DNA of 64,000 nucleotides from Anadara kagoshimensis (taxonomy: Eukaryota > Mollusca > Bivalvia > Arcoida > Arcidae), in NCBI GenBank assembly GCA_021292105.1, contig CM037871.1, positions 14,952,460-15,016,459 on the forward strand, read 5' to 3'. Below are positions 21,161 to 34,300 of the stretch, piece by piece (within the stretch, counting starts at the first letter, position 1; each line of letters starts with the position of its first letter). The translations under genes and the position numbers were made by a program. The notes below the pieces were generated by a model that worked only from the letters and a program-made list of their open reading frames with translations, did not search any database and was not told where the DNA came from.

Positions 21161-21314
21161 TGACTTTTGAGAATTTTGACTCGTATCACATATACAAAAT
21201 CTATCATATTATTTATAAACATACGATAAAAATATTTATTTCATTTTATTGCTAAATAAGGTATTGATGGCTCTATAAATAAAAGGGACAACGAATTGTG
21301 CCATAATAAATGAG

Positions 21315-21660
21315 TGAGTGAGTTGAGTAATGGTGTTTAGCGTCCCAGTCAAGAATATTTCACTTATATCGAGACGTAGCCAGCTATAGGCGAAGGTGCA
21401 GAAATTTTGCCTGTGCCTTGCGATGATGGCATTATACAGCAGGATTCTTTAACGTGCCAAGCCCACCGTGACACGGGACCTCGTTTATTTTAAGTTCCCA
21501 TCCGAAAGAACCGTGACTTTCATTTCGTAATGCCGAGTGCTTGGCGAAAGAACAGTCACTACCCACTTTCAAGTCTTGGGTCAGACCCGGCCGGGGTTCG
21601 AACCCACGACCTCCCACTTACGGAGCGAGCACTCTACCAACTAAGCTACCGCAGTGGTTT
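21315..21660 (-). repeat. tRNA-derived SINE, full-length, with target duplication
   Basis: On the minus strand it begins ccactgcggtagcttagttgg (A box TAGCTTAGTTGG), then gggttcgaaccccgg (B box), gggtctgacccaagactt, a ~200-base body, and an end caccattactcaactcactc. The exact 14-base repeat ccataataaatgag flanks it (21301..21314 and 21661..21674), which marks retrotransposition. A-box and B-box spacing is tRNA-like. No protein is encoded. Confidence 0.9.
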
Positions 21661-21674
21661 CCATAATAAATGAG

Positions 21675-21905
21675 ATACAGTGTAGATTTAAACCTGTTGA
21701 AAGTTTAAGCTGACGAATTGATGCAACACAACCAGGCAACGCCTTACATATATCTTGACAGTTTTTTGAAAGCTGCTTTTTAAGTCTAGGCAAGTTTTGG
21801 TCACTAACTATCAATAATCTCCGATTTTCGGAAGCCGAGTCTCAACTCGTTTTTGTTAGCTCATCGTTAAAATTTTGACAGACATGTACTGTATGCCCAT
21901 AGCCA
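21675..21905. mobile_element. MITE family 'ACAGACCTGTCGAAAG', copy
   Basis: Left acctgttgaaagtttaagct, right ctcatcgttaaaattttgac and agacatgtactgta. The SINE at 21315 entered just beside it. Confidence 0.55.
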
Positions 21906-22074
21906 ATGTCTTGATCGTGTATATACAGGTCCATCCAGAAAGTTTTGCACCCCCTTATATAACCTTTGTAAAACAACAGTTTTGACGGTATAAGTACTTG
22001 ATGTACATGTTTTGCTGACTTATATTTCTCAAAGGACTATTTTTATATACTACCTAGAATGTTTTTTAAATGAC

Positions 22075-22290
22075 ATAGTCGACAGTTAAAAATTGAGCTA
22101 ACGGAAAGGAGTCGAGAGTCGAAATTTTAGTGGCCAAAATGCCTTTAGTGAACAAAAAGCTACAGACAGGTAGATTTTAGCTGTCAAAAACCAATCGAGA
22201 TATAGCTATCGAGGAGCCGGAATAAGATGTCGATGATTTCTCAGTAATTCTTTAGCTTAGTTTTAAACTTTTTAAAGACATGTCAAATTT
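22075..22290. mobile_element. MITE family 'ACAGACCTGTCGAAAG', copy
   Basis: It has gagctaacggaaaggagtcg at the left and cagtaattctttagcttagt plus ttttaaactttttaaagaca at the right. Interior tagctgtcaaaaaccaatcg is shared with 11030..11265. Confidence 0.5.
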
Positions 22291-22636
22291 AACCATTTGT
22301 TGCAAGTACCAATCAATATTTTTTTCTTTTTTGAGGTGTGCGTGTGTGTTTTCATATTTAAAGCTTGGTGTTAATATCGAAACCCGTCAAACTTTACAAC
22401 AACTAAAGCATATTTTACCTCATTTTGGATAATAAACATTTTTGTTCTAGACCTGTAAGGAAGCCGAATGAGGAATATCCAATTGTTTGTCATATTGCAC
22501 TGCTTGTTGTTCAAATGAATATCATTTTAAATTAGTTTACTAGTACAAAAATTTAAGCTTAACAAGTTTTAAAAATCAATATGTACATTGTGATGGTGAT
22601 GTAAGTACCTAAAGTCTATGTTATATTTTATCTATT

Positions 22637-22835
22637 AGTACAATGCACACCTGTCGAACGTTTAACACAATGCCGAATCGGCAGCTCGTATCGAACTCCC
22701 GTTTCCTTTGTCGATAGCAGCTGTAATCTATCATCGGCATCTTTTCGGTCATTACTTATTTATTTCTCAGTCACTCTTTAGCAGAGCTTCGACTCCTTTT
22801 AACTAGCCCAGTGTTAAACTTTCGAGAGGTCTTAA
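22637..22835. mobile_element. MITE family 'ACAGACCTGTCGAAAG', copy
   Basis: It starts agtacaatgcacacctgtcg and ends cagtgttaaactttcgagag plus gtcttaactg; inverted ends. Confidence 0.65.
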
Positions 22836-22857
22836 CTGTGCGTAATATTAATAAAGT

Positions 22858-23078
22858 ATTAATAAACAACATAAACCTGACTGTTTGACCTCAAATTTAA
22901 TTTTTCATTATGAACTAGTACATTTATGTATTTAAGTAACATGGGTATTATGTATTACGTAACTTGATTATATAAAAACTACGAATCCTAAACAAACAAA
23001 AATTAATTGCACTAGTCCGTGATACATATTTAAATTAAAGTCACGAGGACAGGTCAATGGTGTTTACCTACATCAGTC
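22858..23078. mobile_element. MITE family 'TAGGCAAACAACATTGACCTG', copy 2
   Basis: Left cataaacctgactgtttgac, right gacaggtcaatggtgtttac; worn inverted ends. Confidence 0.5.
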
Positions 23079-23129
23079 TCTAAGATTTGTTTACAAACCT
23101 TGTAATTTTTGTGTGAAGCGACCTTTTTA

Positions 23130-23425
23130 AATAAAAAAAACAAACATAAAAACACGTGTCCAAATGACAATCCAAAAGTAAAGTAACAAACTTTTGAGAC
23201 AGGCGAATAAGTATTAACACGCGAACTTCCACAAGAGAAGTGATGCCTGATGCTCCGGAATAATGAGCACCACCTGTTTAACTAGGTACTGGTATATCCG
23301 GCACATGTGTAATGAAAATTGAGAGGAACATATAGCTACGCGATGTCAAATGTATCCAGGATTATTCTGGACACAGAGCCATCATACTTAACAACAATAT
23401 TTTGATGACGGCCATTAATCCTAAC
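23130..23425 (-). repeat. Penelope-like retroelement tail plus RT end, minus sense
   Basis: On the plus strand it starts aacaaacataaaaacacgtg and extends through ggacacagagccatcat to gatgacggccattaatcc. It is strongly diverged. Confidence 0.6.
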
Positions 23426-24311
23426 TTCAGCAAATGAAAAAGGTTTAAAGAATAATTATTCCCCTTTAGCATACTTCCTTATTTCTGTTAATTAAAATTT
23501 TAAAATGCATCTCAGTAAATCTTATTAGACGGAGATTTTCGTGTCTGATAGGGCATTAAAAAAATTAATACCAGTAAATAAAGCTATGTCAGTTTACTGA
23601 CAGAGATTTATGATTAATTCGATGGTCTTTTCATCAGTAAGGAATTAGAAACGGATTAATTATACAACGTAATTTATATTTGAATAAAAATTTACATCAT
23701 TATTAAAAATGTATTCGTACGCCAAATCTCTAAATTCTTAGAGTTCAATTAATTAAGTTTTAAACATAAAATTGTCCAAGCAAGCAACAATGCTTAAAAA
23801 ATTAAAGGACAAAGGGGATCATTGACCAAATCTAGAATGCAGACTGACAGACACAGTCCATGAGATTCAAACTGTATGTTATCCAGACAGAATGGTATCC
23901 AGCTTGGTTCTATACAGTGTACTGGCTCCATAATATGTCACGGAAATCAATCTTTATTTGTTCCTGACTATGAATTGGCACTTTATTATGAACTATTAGT
24001 ATCTATTGGCAAAATCCTGAACTAATGGCAGACACTATATTACTCGTTTGGCAAAATAACGTGATCGTGATTCAGAATTGTGAATTAGCTCTGTATTATG
24101 ATTAAATTGTAATCGCTGCGTGGTTGCCAAATGAAGTCGGGCACTATGATATAAAAACAAAATGGTATCCAGTGGGGTAGATCGAAAATTTTAACTGGCA
24201 CAAACTGCCGCAAAGCGATATCCGGTAACGTGACTCAAACTGCTCTGGAATGGCGCCATATTTATGGTATCTGATGGATATCCTGAATATATTTGATTTG
24301 CCATAGTTCCA

Positions 24312-24485
24312 ATCAAAAACAAACATACTTATCCATTTCCGAATCACAATCCAGAAGCAAAGTAAAAACTTTGGAACTGACAAGTTAGGTTAGACACGTG
24401 AACTTCCACAAGGGAAGTGAGGCCGGGTGCTCCGGAAGGGTAAGCACCTCCTGTTTAGCTAGCCACACCCACAAGTTACTTACAT
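24312..24485 (-). repeat. Penelope-like retroelement tail, minus sense
   Basis: It contains cgaatcacaatccagaagca, acaagttaggttagacacgt and gctccggaagggtaagcacc. Well preserved. Confidence 0.8.
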
Positions 24486-24495
24486 TTTCAGTTTT

Positions 24496-24651
24496 GATTA
24501 CTCACGCGGTTGTGGTAGCTGACTAGACAGGAGTTGCTTTTCCTTCCAGAACACTCGATCTCACTTCCCGTGTGATTAATTTACCAATTTTCTGAGTATT
24601 TACTTTGCTGTGTTTTGGAGATTGGTTGGTATGTTTTTTGGATGGTTTGGT
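24496..24651 (+). repeat. Penelope-like retroelement tail, degraded, plus sense
   Basis: gattactcacgcggttgtgg, then ctcgatctcacttcccg and ggttggtatgtttttt, match the tail loosely. It lies tail-away from the minus-sense copy just before it. Confidence 0.5.
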
Positions 24652-24946
24652 CCAGGCACGTTCTAGGGACCTAACTATCCGCCTCCATAACTAAGAACTT
24701 ATGTATGATGGATATAAAAAGAAGTATAATTTAAAATACGATAAATAACCTGTATATCAGATCGTTTGTAGAGTGTTTGCTCCGTCACTCATGGTTCAAA
24801 GCATGCGGGTTAGATTCGAGATAACAAGCATACTTTTATTCCTTGCAAAATGAAGATCAACAATTTGCAACTCGGTAATAAATCTAAAAAAAACTTATGA
24901 AAATTATGAAAGAAACCAGGGAAACAGAACAAAAAAAAACCACATA

Positions 24947-24972
24947 TTTTTTTTTTTTTTTTTTTTTTTTTT
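24947..24972. repeat. Poly(T) tract
   Basis: Uninterrupted T run of about 25. Confidence 0.9.
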
Positions 24973-25086
24973 GATCTTACATATTTTTGTTCTTTAATGC
25001 AATCACAGCTAAATACAAATCGAGGAATTGTATCAGAAATGTTGTGCTATTTTGTTATTTTTATTTATACCAGTGTGGATTTTCAC

Positions 25087-25430
25087 AAAATTGAGTTGAA
25101 TAATGGTGTTTGGCGTCCCTAGTCAAGAATATTTTACTTATATCATGACGTCTCCAGGTATAGACGAAGGTGTAGAAATTTTTGCCTGTGCATTGCGCTA
25201 AATATACAGCAGGGTTCTTTATCGCGCCACACCTACCGTGACACGGGACCTTGTTTATTTTAAGTTCCCATCCAAAAGAACCGTGACTTTTATTTCATAT
25301 TTCATCTGCTTATCGAAAGAACAGTCACTACCCACTTTAAAGTATTGGGTCAGACCCGGCCGGAGTTCGACCCCACGACCTTACACGAACAGAGCGAGCA
25401 CTCTACCAACTGAGCTACCGCAGTAGTCAG
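25087..25430 (-). repeat. tRNA-derived SINE, near full length
   Basis: Same structure as 21315..21660, with the minus-strand A box tagctcagttggtagagtgc and the B-box region ggtcgaactccggccggg. Ends with caccattattcaactc. Confidence 0.85.
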
Positions 25431-25704
25431 TGTTTACTCTTTTTTATAATACACTTTTTAGCTCTGACTTCATTATTAGCCATTGTTCATTTAATCACAG
25501 AATTTCTATAATTGTGTTTATTTAAACTAAATAACTTATAAAATAATAAAAAGGCATGTTCAGTAAATAAATTGTAACAGTTGTTACAGCATTTAATAAT
25601 GACAGATATCAAACAGATACCATCGACGTATACTACTTAAACATTTGATGACACCAAATAAAATATCATAATCATAAACAATAAAGATTCCCACTGCGGT
25701 GACT

Positions 25705-26060
25705 TTGTACAACGAAGCAGGCTGCTTGCAAATAAATTGTTGACCCAGGAATATTGCAAGCATAGGCACTTGAGGAGTTTTATGGCCGTCGTCACAGTAT
25801 TGTTAATTTGTTTGATATCTCTGTGTCCAGGATTGCCCTCGATATGTTTGTCGTACCGTGGTTCCATGTTCCTTTCATACAGTTTTTATTACACACGTGG
25901 CAGGTATAGCTAGCTAAAGAGGAGGTGCTTACCTTTCCGGAGCACCCTGTCTCACTTCCCTGATGGCAGTTCATGTGTCTAATTTAACTTGTCAGTTTCA
26001 AAGTTTTTACTTTGCTTCTGGATTGTGATTCGGACATGAACTGGTATGTTTGTTTTGATA
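25705..26060 (+). pseudogene. Penelope-like retroelement 3' end with RT C-terminus
   Basis: It runs from ctttgtacaacgaagcaggc to tatgtttgttttgat. The frame for LLTQEYCKHRHLRSFMAVVT-like sequence is degraded, and the noncoding tail is intact. Confidence 0.7.
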
Positions 26061-27087
26061 GAAATAGATACTCGATTCTCAGTAAATATAAATAGGTTTT
26101 AAAGACTATGTCTTCTTTAAATCTCAACTACTCCTACCAGCTAACCAAGCTCCTGATGATAAATTTCATTCCGAAACGGCCGTCTAGTTATTAAATTAAA
26201 ACAGGTTAACTGTAAATCCTAATGTGAAGATATTTATTAGTTCGTATAAAACTTCGTTAGTCGTTTCCTACAATATCTAAAAATCTGCGAATTTGGTATA
26301 AACAGAAAAAACCTGACGTGGTGGTGAAACAACATTTCTTTACCATATTTAAATGTAATACAATGTTCAAAGGGGAATACACTGAAACATTGACAGAGAA
26401 TAATAAACATTTAAGAAATGGAACTTACTTTCGTTCTACCAGTGAAAGGCACCTCAAGTTCGATTGGCGCCATTCTCATCCTCGCCATAGCCTCATGGTA
26501 GAACAAAAGTAAAATTCTATTTATTATATTAATTTAAAGATAAGAAAAACATTAGCCCTTGTATCAGAATGGCATTCAAAGCTCTTGCTTACCTACTACT
26601 AACTGTTTCTGTACTCATTTTGTCGAAAAAGCTTTTGTTTTGACGGACAGTAGGCTCAGCGTTCTAATCTAATATTATTCGATGTGACAGAGCGTGAACT
26701 CCTGCCATAATCGATATCTGTTGAAACTTTCAACAAAGTCTGTGGCGTCAAGTTCGGTCATGTCACGCGAAGCTCCGCCCATATCATTCGACACTTCAAA
26801 GAAAGGTTGTGTTTGTTACGTCAAACTCAGCCACGTCGCGTGAGTATCTATAAAAAATCATTGGGATTCTTTTAAAAATAGTGGCATAGTAAAATATAGT
26901 GTCGTACTAATAACATTAGTTATCAGAATAACAAGTCAAATAAGCAAAAATTGACAATGTTTTACAAACAAAATATTTCCTCATTGGTCTGTCATTGTGA
27001 CAATAAACAGTACTAAAAATTAAGGGACTATGTATGGATGACACTTACATTTATACACCGATGTATAATAAAAGATATCACATTAAT
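26061..27087. other. Unassigned DNA
   Basis: I see nothing gene-like. Small open frames lack recognisable motifs. Confidence 0.45.
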
Positions 27088-27275
27088 ATACAGTCAAACA
27101 TGTCTATAAAGGTCACACAATTGGACTAGTGAAAGAGGATTTTATGGACAGGTGCCTTTATATACAGGTTCAAATAATATAAATAATGAACAATTGGAAT
27201 ACAATTCTACCGGCCTGTATAAACATGTGGCTCTTATATAGAGCTGGCCTTTAGGGCAGATTGAATGTTGAACTG
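27088..27275. mobile_element. Mariner-type MITE, degraded
   Basis: Starts acagtcaaacatgtctataa, ends near gaatgttgaactgtgg. It contains tataaaggtcac and tatatagagctggcctt. Confidence 0.5.
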
Positions 27276-27885
27276 TGGGTAAATCAGTGAAGTCACATCA
27301 ATGAGAGGAGACAAAGAATAAAAATTAACATGAGATAACATATAAGAATAAAAACATTGAAAAACGACATAAAGAAAAAAAATTAACATACATGTACCGT
27401 TGTAAGACTCCTATTATGTCATTTGTATTTAACACGTAAAATAATCCCATTAAAGAGTGGCAATGGTAATAAAAAAGGCTTTACAATGTTTGTTAGGGTA
27501 TCCCCACCAACGGTCAATGTAAAAATTAGTAAACCGTCGTTCATTAAAATGTTTGACAAAATTCACTTAACATGTTTCAAGTAGGGACTGTTAGCTATCA
27601 CATACTGTATTGTCTCAAAACACATAAGCTTCTACAATATCCGGATTCCTTCCGAACCGTCATCCCATTCGGGCATTTGCATTTATGTGCGTCTTGTGTA
27701 TGGATATATACCATATCCGAATTTCTTCCAACGGACCATTTCCATTGTCATACATTATAGCTACTTTATCCGTGTTATACCTATTTCTGTAGCTGCATAA
27801 AAATATTGCTTTGTATTTCCGTTTTTATTAGAACACAAGGAAGGCACACACTCATTTCAAATAACAAAATCGTTCTCACAAAACT

Positions 27886-27891
27886 TTTATT
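27886..27891 (-). terminator. Candidate poly(A) signal of the ammonium transporter gene
   Basis: tttatt on the plus strand is AATAAA on the minus strand, about 90 bases after the stop codon. Another AATAAA is at 27824..27829. Confidence 0.4.
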
Positions 27892-27979
27892 AACATTAAT
27901 TAATTCGTCACATATGCTGTTAATTTTTGACATTCCTTTGTAAACTTTCAAACTAATTAATCCACTATATTATGTGCAT

Positions 27980-28312
27980 TTAGAATACAACATCGTTGGA
28001 CATGTTGTCTTTCGACGTTTGCACTGTCAACGGTCGCAACCGATTTGACGAGAACTTTTTTGTTAAGAGCGATCCACGCCTTTTACCATTAGGAATTACA
28101 GTTTTTTCCTCATTTTGAACAGAACCTGGTAATGATATAATTTTTATTGGAGAATCTTTCACAGTCTTTGGTTGCTCTCGTTCTTGATGATTATTATTTT
28201 GGTGGTAAATTGTTATTTCTGATTTTTCATCTTCAATTCCATGTTCCACGAAATCGGCTCCTCTTATCTCGTCTTCTAAACTCATTCTCAACCCAACAGT
28301 TTTCCTGATAAT
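27980..28312 (-). CDS. Ammonium transporter exon 8 (residues 402-511 and stop)
   Basis: 333 bases. Starts IIRKTVGLRMSLEDEIRGAD after the acceptor atcaacag. Two AGs lie close together; only this one keeps the frame. It encodes the conserved tail and a polar, poorly conserved C-terminus ending NDVVF. Confidence 0.9.
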   Translation of the reverse strand: MIRKTVGLRMSLEDEIRGADFVEHGIEDEKSEITIYHQNNNHQEREQPKTVKDSPIKIISLPGSVQNEEKTVIPNGKRRGSLLTKKFSSNRLRPLTVQTSKDNMSNDVVF

Positions 28313-31300
28313 CTGTTGATTAAAGTAAAATACTTCTACATACTATACAACAAACCAAACACTTTACACAAGTACAATTAATAACACAGCATTAACAGCT
28401 TTAAGCGCACCAAAACATATATATTATGTAATACACATCCAGAATTGGACGTCGAGAATTTAAATTTACTTTTATCTTGTTTTATTTCTATTATTATAAT
28501 TATTATTTCCTAGATATAAAACTTCTTTTTCTATTCGTCGGCAAATCTGTCCTATCATGATAAAATACACACTTTCTGATAAATTGCATTATATTGTTAT
28601 AAATTCCTCCTCTTTTAACAGGCAATTATTCAAATGTGTTTTTATACTTGGATTATAATCATAATTGACTTTTTAGAATAAAATTAATCACGAAATGCAC
28701 ACTGTAAGTCTGAAACAGCACATAAAACCAGATAACATTTCTACATCCGAAACACAATATGTGCATTGGTTGTTTAATTGAATTGAGTTTTAAATCATAG
28801 TCAAGAATATTCCAGGTATATCCAGACGTCACTGGCTTTAGGTGAAGTGACAAATCTTTTACATTTGATTGTGGTTTAGGCTATGTACAGTGAAGCTTAA
28901 GGTTCATCAACGTGCCATGCCGGCCGTAAAATGGGGCATCGGTTTGTAAGGTCTCTTCCAAAGGACCCCGTGACTTTTGTTTCTAAATACCGAGCGCATG
29001 GTGAAAGAACATATACTATCTATTTTTATGCCTTAATCAGACCCGGTCATGGTTCAAATCTACGACCCCAACATACTAAACAAGCACTGAGATACAGCAG
29101 TGGTACATATAATAGAGGTAGTGTTTATCAAGATGCCAATTTTAATAGGTTAAAATCATATTGCAATACTAACCAATAGTATCACCAACGTCAAAATAGA
29201 ACTCCATATGATTATGGTAACCGCTGCAAGTGTCTGGACACCAAGGAGATAAAAACCACCACCATGAAATAGTCCACGTCTTCCTTGCGTAGTGTTTTCA
29301 AAAGGATCGAAATCAGCAAATAAACCAACAGATACTAGTCCCTGCAATAACAATTTGAATATTCTAAAAAGCTAATAGACTAAAAGACAGCATGTGCCAT
29401 TACCATAACCACCCCTTTACCCATAATAAGTGATAGTTACTAACCGAATCAGAGGGGTTCATCAATTTGAAACACCTGGGTACGTGTGTTTAGTGATTCC
29501 GAACCGCGAAACGGTAAGGGATTACGAGCACGTGCACATGTGTTTCAAATTGATGGACCCCGACGACGAGGTTCGTAACTGACTTACACGATGACAAAAT
29601 TACAGTTCAAAATAATGTGTACATATTAAACTGTTTGAAATTAATTGTTTAAAATAAACTAGAGCATAGCAATAAAAATAAATTCTTTTTATATAATACT
29701 AAATACATAATTAAACAAATAAATAAATAAATAACTAAATAAATAGATAGATAAATAAATCAATCAATCAAGATTTTGCCAAGGACATTTACAAAAACTA
29801 ATACTATAGCCAGTAACCATTCATGCAGCAGTTTAAAAAATATTAGTTATTCTATTAAAAATACAAAATCAAAATCTAGTATCATTTTTGAAAAAGAGAA
29901 CCATGAAGGCAGAAAATAATCAAGCAGATATTTGTCTCCCTTTTAACACCTATCAGTCGTAACTCCTACTTTGGCACAAGGGATAGCAAGCCTGATTGGC
30001 AATGAAGAGTTTGTGAGTTGGAATCCCGACTGAAGTCCTCTTTTTCTCTTTTTAAATTTTGGAAATAATGCTATGTCATTTCAAGCACGAGCGAAAGTGT
30101 TCCAGTTAAAAAAAACCGCACCGAATTTTTTCATCCCATATACACTGTTCAAGATGTCTGAAAATGATTCGACGAAATATTGAGTCAAGCATTACATTTG
30201 GCTGAAAAATTTCAAAATGAACAGTTTTTTTTACCCAAAATACATATAAAACCTTAGAAGACTGTTACGAAGAACAGGATATTTTCAAAATATTACAAAA
30301 AGCCATAAATGTACGCCCAACGCTTGATGACGGCGGTCCATCTCAAATGAATGATTTCACTTATGGAAATGGAATAGGTACGTATAAGTTTGAATTTGAT
30401 TATTTTATATATGTACGCAATTTTACGTTGTAGGCTAGCATTATATATACTTGGCTAAAAGATCCTAGTCAACATTGTTATGCTTAAACACGTTAATACA
30501 TCGAGCACGAACATACCGATCCGTGTTCAAATTACAATCTCAAAAGCCAAACTTTTGTTATAAGAATTGGACTAAATTAATCTTTAATGCGATGGTTTTG
30601 GTATTTGGTGTTCCATTTTTGATATGTCGCTTTTCTATTGTTTACTAGCACGTGCCCAGGTGTTTCAAGTTAAACCACCCGGTTTAGCTAGCTACACCCA
30701 CCAAATGATTTAAATGACCATACACTGTTAACTACACAAAAAAATAAAGAGAAAACAGTATTTTGCCATCTTGTCTCAGCCATACAACAAATTTCTAAAC
30801 AAAATAAAACTGTGCATTGTGTTGCTAAAACATACAAGACTAAGTAATGTATTTGACGAAACTAATGCATTTAATGATATAATACATCAGAACGTATAAA
30901 AATATAATGTCATAGAGAAATCTTTTTTATTATTAATGTATTATTACTGTATAAAAGAGAAATACATTTCTTTTTAGAAATATGGCCTTAGCGAATGAAA
31001 AAATACATTGCCAACATCAATGTACAACAATGAATCTGTGTCTTGGATACATTTGAAGTGCCCTTTTATTCTCAGTCTTGATTTTACACACGTGACGCTA
31101 CCTGAACTGCACATCGTTATAATTCCTGACCACCTAGCCTCACTTCATCGCCATTTTTCAAAATTCTTACATTGAAATCGGGATTATGATTTTAACATAG
31201 ATCGGTATGTTTTTGGTAAATGATTATCAGTGTTCAATCAATTCATTTGGGATTTAAATTTCATGAACTAATTAACAAAAATAAAATGACCCTATTGCCA

Positions 31301-34300
31301 GATTATTTAAAAATGACCTTGTAAGCTGTTTATAAAAATGAAACAAAGCCTACTGACATTCCTACAAAGCATGACATAATTAATGCATTAGAAAATAGTT
31401 TTCATTACAAAATTACATTTAGATAAAAAGCTTAAGGGGAAATTTAAAAATGGTGATAAAAAAACCGTTATAACTATAAAAATAGCCCAGTCATATTACA
31501 GATCAAATAGGTTAGCCATATTGTTCTATATGAAGAATTAGAAATTGTACCACGTAATACCCATGGCGTTATTGCGAAGCAATTCGACCCATTTATGGAG
31601 ATGGAATCGCTGCTCTTCACGTTTTTCCGTAAAATACATTAAAACAAAAATTGAGGTAAACCGTGATGCTCGTTTTCTAAAATGTTCCATACAAACGTTA
31701 AGGGGTACGGTGGTGAAACCCAGTGATTTTAGATAAGTACTCGTATATTGGAGTTATTTCAATCATTACAAGAACCATACCCACACACCACAAGCTCCAT
31801 GGACACCGACTGCTCCGACTGGGTCATCTATCTTTAGTTTATTTAAAAGTTTAATTGTTCCCAGAGCTAAAAGTCCTCCTAATGCGCCAATAATTATTGC
31901 TTCCCATGGACGAATAACTGCACAGGCACCTAAAATCAAAATCAGAAATAAGATACTAATCCGTGCCCAAATAACAATCTAGAAGTAAATTAAAAACTGA
32001 CAAATTATGTAAAACACGTGAACTTCAATCTGGGAAGTTAGGTCGGTGCTTACCCTTCGAGAGCAACCGGCCTCACTTCCCTTGTGGCGGTTCACGTGAG
32101 GACCTGATTCGTTGGTTTCAAAGTTTTCACTTTGATTGTGGATTGTGATTCGATACATTGGTAAGTATGTTTGTTTTAATGGTTAGGAAGAAGATATCAC
32201 AACACCAAAATGTATAAAGAGAATCTATAACGAGTTCCAGACCGAGATTAGGAAATTCCAGTTCGAGTGGTGAGATGAAAATTTCTGACCACGAGATTGG
32301 AAATTCCTTATCTCGGATTGAAACGAGTAACTGATTATTTTTCTCGCTATTAGGATTTTTACTGTAGCCTAAAGGCATTGAAATTTCCTACTACAAAGCT
32401 AGATTTTGCCAGCGGATAAATACGTGTTTGACGTTATGCTGTAACGTTATCAATAACGTGTAGCTCAGAGCAGAAATGTGAACCTACGCGATAATAAATA
32501 ACGTCAGAATACATTTTCTTTATATTTTCTTATTTGTCATAATTATTTCATTATAACAAATAATAATAATAAAATAGAATTAATAATTATAAAAATCAGT
32601 TGAATAAGTTTAACGTGTTATAAAATCCCTCGTATCATGAATTACGCCTCTTTCTATTATTGGAAAAGTAGTCCATGTTGTACTGAGATACCCTACACGT
32701 GCGAACGCCGAGTGCGATATGGAAGAAATATCGTATCGCCTATCCCGTGCGATAATATGTGAAAAAAATAACCATAGTACAGCTATGCTATAATCAAAAC
32801 TTGAACATCGCCTACATTTATGAATGAAAGAATCTATATCAGGTAGGTTAAAATAAAATAGCAATCAATAAGTGCCACCAGTCATATCATCACTTACCTG
32901 TAATTGAAACCAGTGCACCAAGGACAGAATTTATGATGAAGGAAACATCATATTTCCGTTTATTCAAAATAAATCTAAAATATGTCAAAAAATAAAACTA
33001 CAAATTACAAAACTTATTTTACCCAATAATAGCACGATATGGAACTTCATTATATGGAATTATTTCTAACAATTAGGTTAATAATTATTACTTGTCACAG
33101 AGTGACCTTCTCCATGTTATAAAAAATGAAAGAAGACATATTGATCATGTCGTGACATTTTTTTTTCAATGTCAATAATTATTGTCTAATTACATATGAT
33201 ACCAGTCTTAATTTTACAGCACTTGACGGGTTTTTTGGAATACAAGTCTAAATGAATCAACGCCTTACACTTTTTGCACTTTAAAATATATTCGCAATAC
33301 TGATTCGCATTTAAATGGGTTTTAGATTTTGCACTTGTTAATTCTTTCTTTTTAATGAATCAACATCATGCATCAGTACAGCCAAGGAAATTGAATTCTA
33401 ATTCTAATATATGATTTTAATATTTTTCCCGAAAAGGCCATCTAGTGCTGCAAAATTAACACTGGTATAGCTATTAAACCTCTAAACGAGACATCAGTGC
33501 AAAAATATCTTTTATTAAAAGAACATACTTGAAAGGATGGGTAATATAGTCTTTAAACAACACTTAATACTTATATATTCATATTTTATCACTACCGACC
33601 CAAGATTAATTAGATGTGTTCATCGTCAAGTCTTCAAAGAAAACATTACCTTTTCTAATACTCGCACCCATCTAGCCACCTTGGTCTCATTTTTACAATC
33701 ATTGCTTAACTTAGATTTTTCTAACACATTTCAAACCAAAGAAGAATCTAAATTATTATTTAATCAAATAGAAAGATAGTTTAGGAAAAAATGAGCTTAT
33801 TATGATCAGGATATGCCAGATTAATGAGAGTTGAGTCGAGTAATGTTGTTTATCGTCCGAGTCAATAATATTTCACTTATATTGAGACGTCGCCAGCTAT
33901 AGACAAAGGTGCAGAAATTTTGCATGCGGGTTGCGCTGATGGCATTTTACAGCAGTGTTCTTTATCGTGCCAAATCCACCGTGACAGGTGATCTCATTTA
34001 TTTTAAATTCCCATCCGAAGATCCGTGACTTTCATTTCGTAATGTCTAGTGTTTCGCGAAAAAACAGTCATTACCAACTTTCAAGTCTTTGATCAGACCC
34101 GTCGGGGTTTGACCGATTAAAAAATAAAACAGGTTTAGTAATAACAACAAATTATTGAACTACTAAACAAGATATCACTGATATAATAATCTTTTTTTGG
34201 ATTTGCAAATAAATTATTCACTCAGGAGTATTGGCAGCCTAAGCTTATCAAGGTTCTCACAATGTTTTATGGCGGTCATAACAGAATTGTGGATAAGTTT

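Noticed and set aside
21590-21660. tRNA gene-like sequence with A and B boxes
   Set aside because: It is the head of a SINE with target duplications. The cloverleaf is not needed to explain it, and the same head recurs at other SINE copies.
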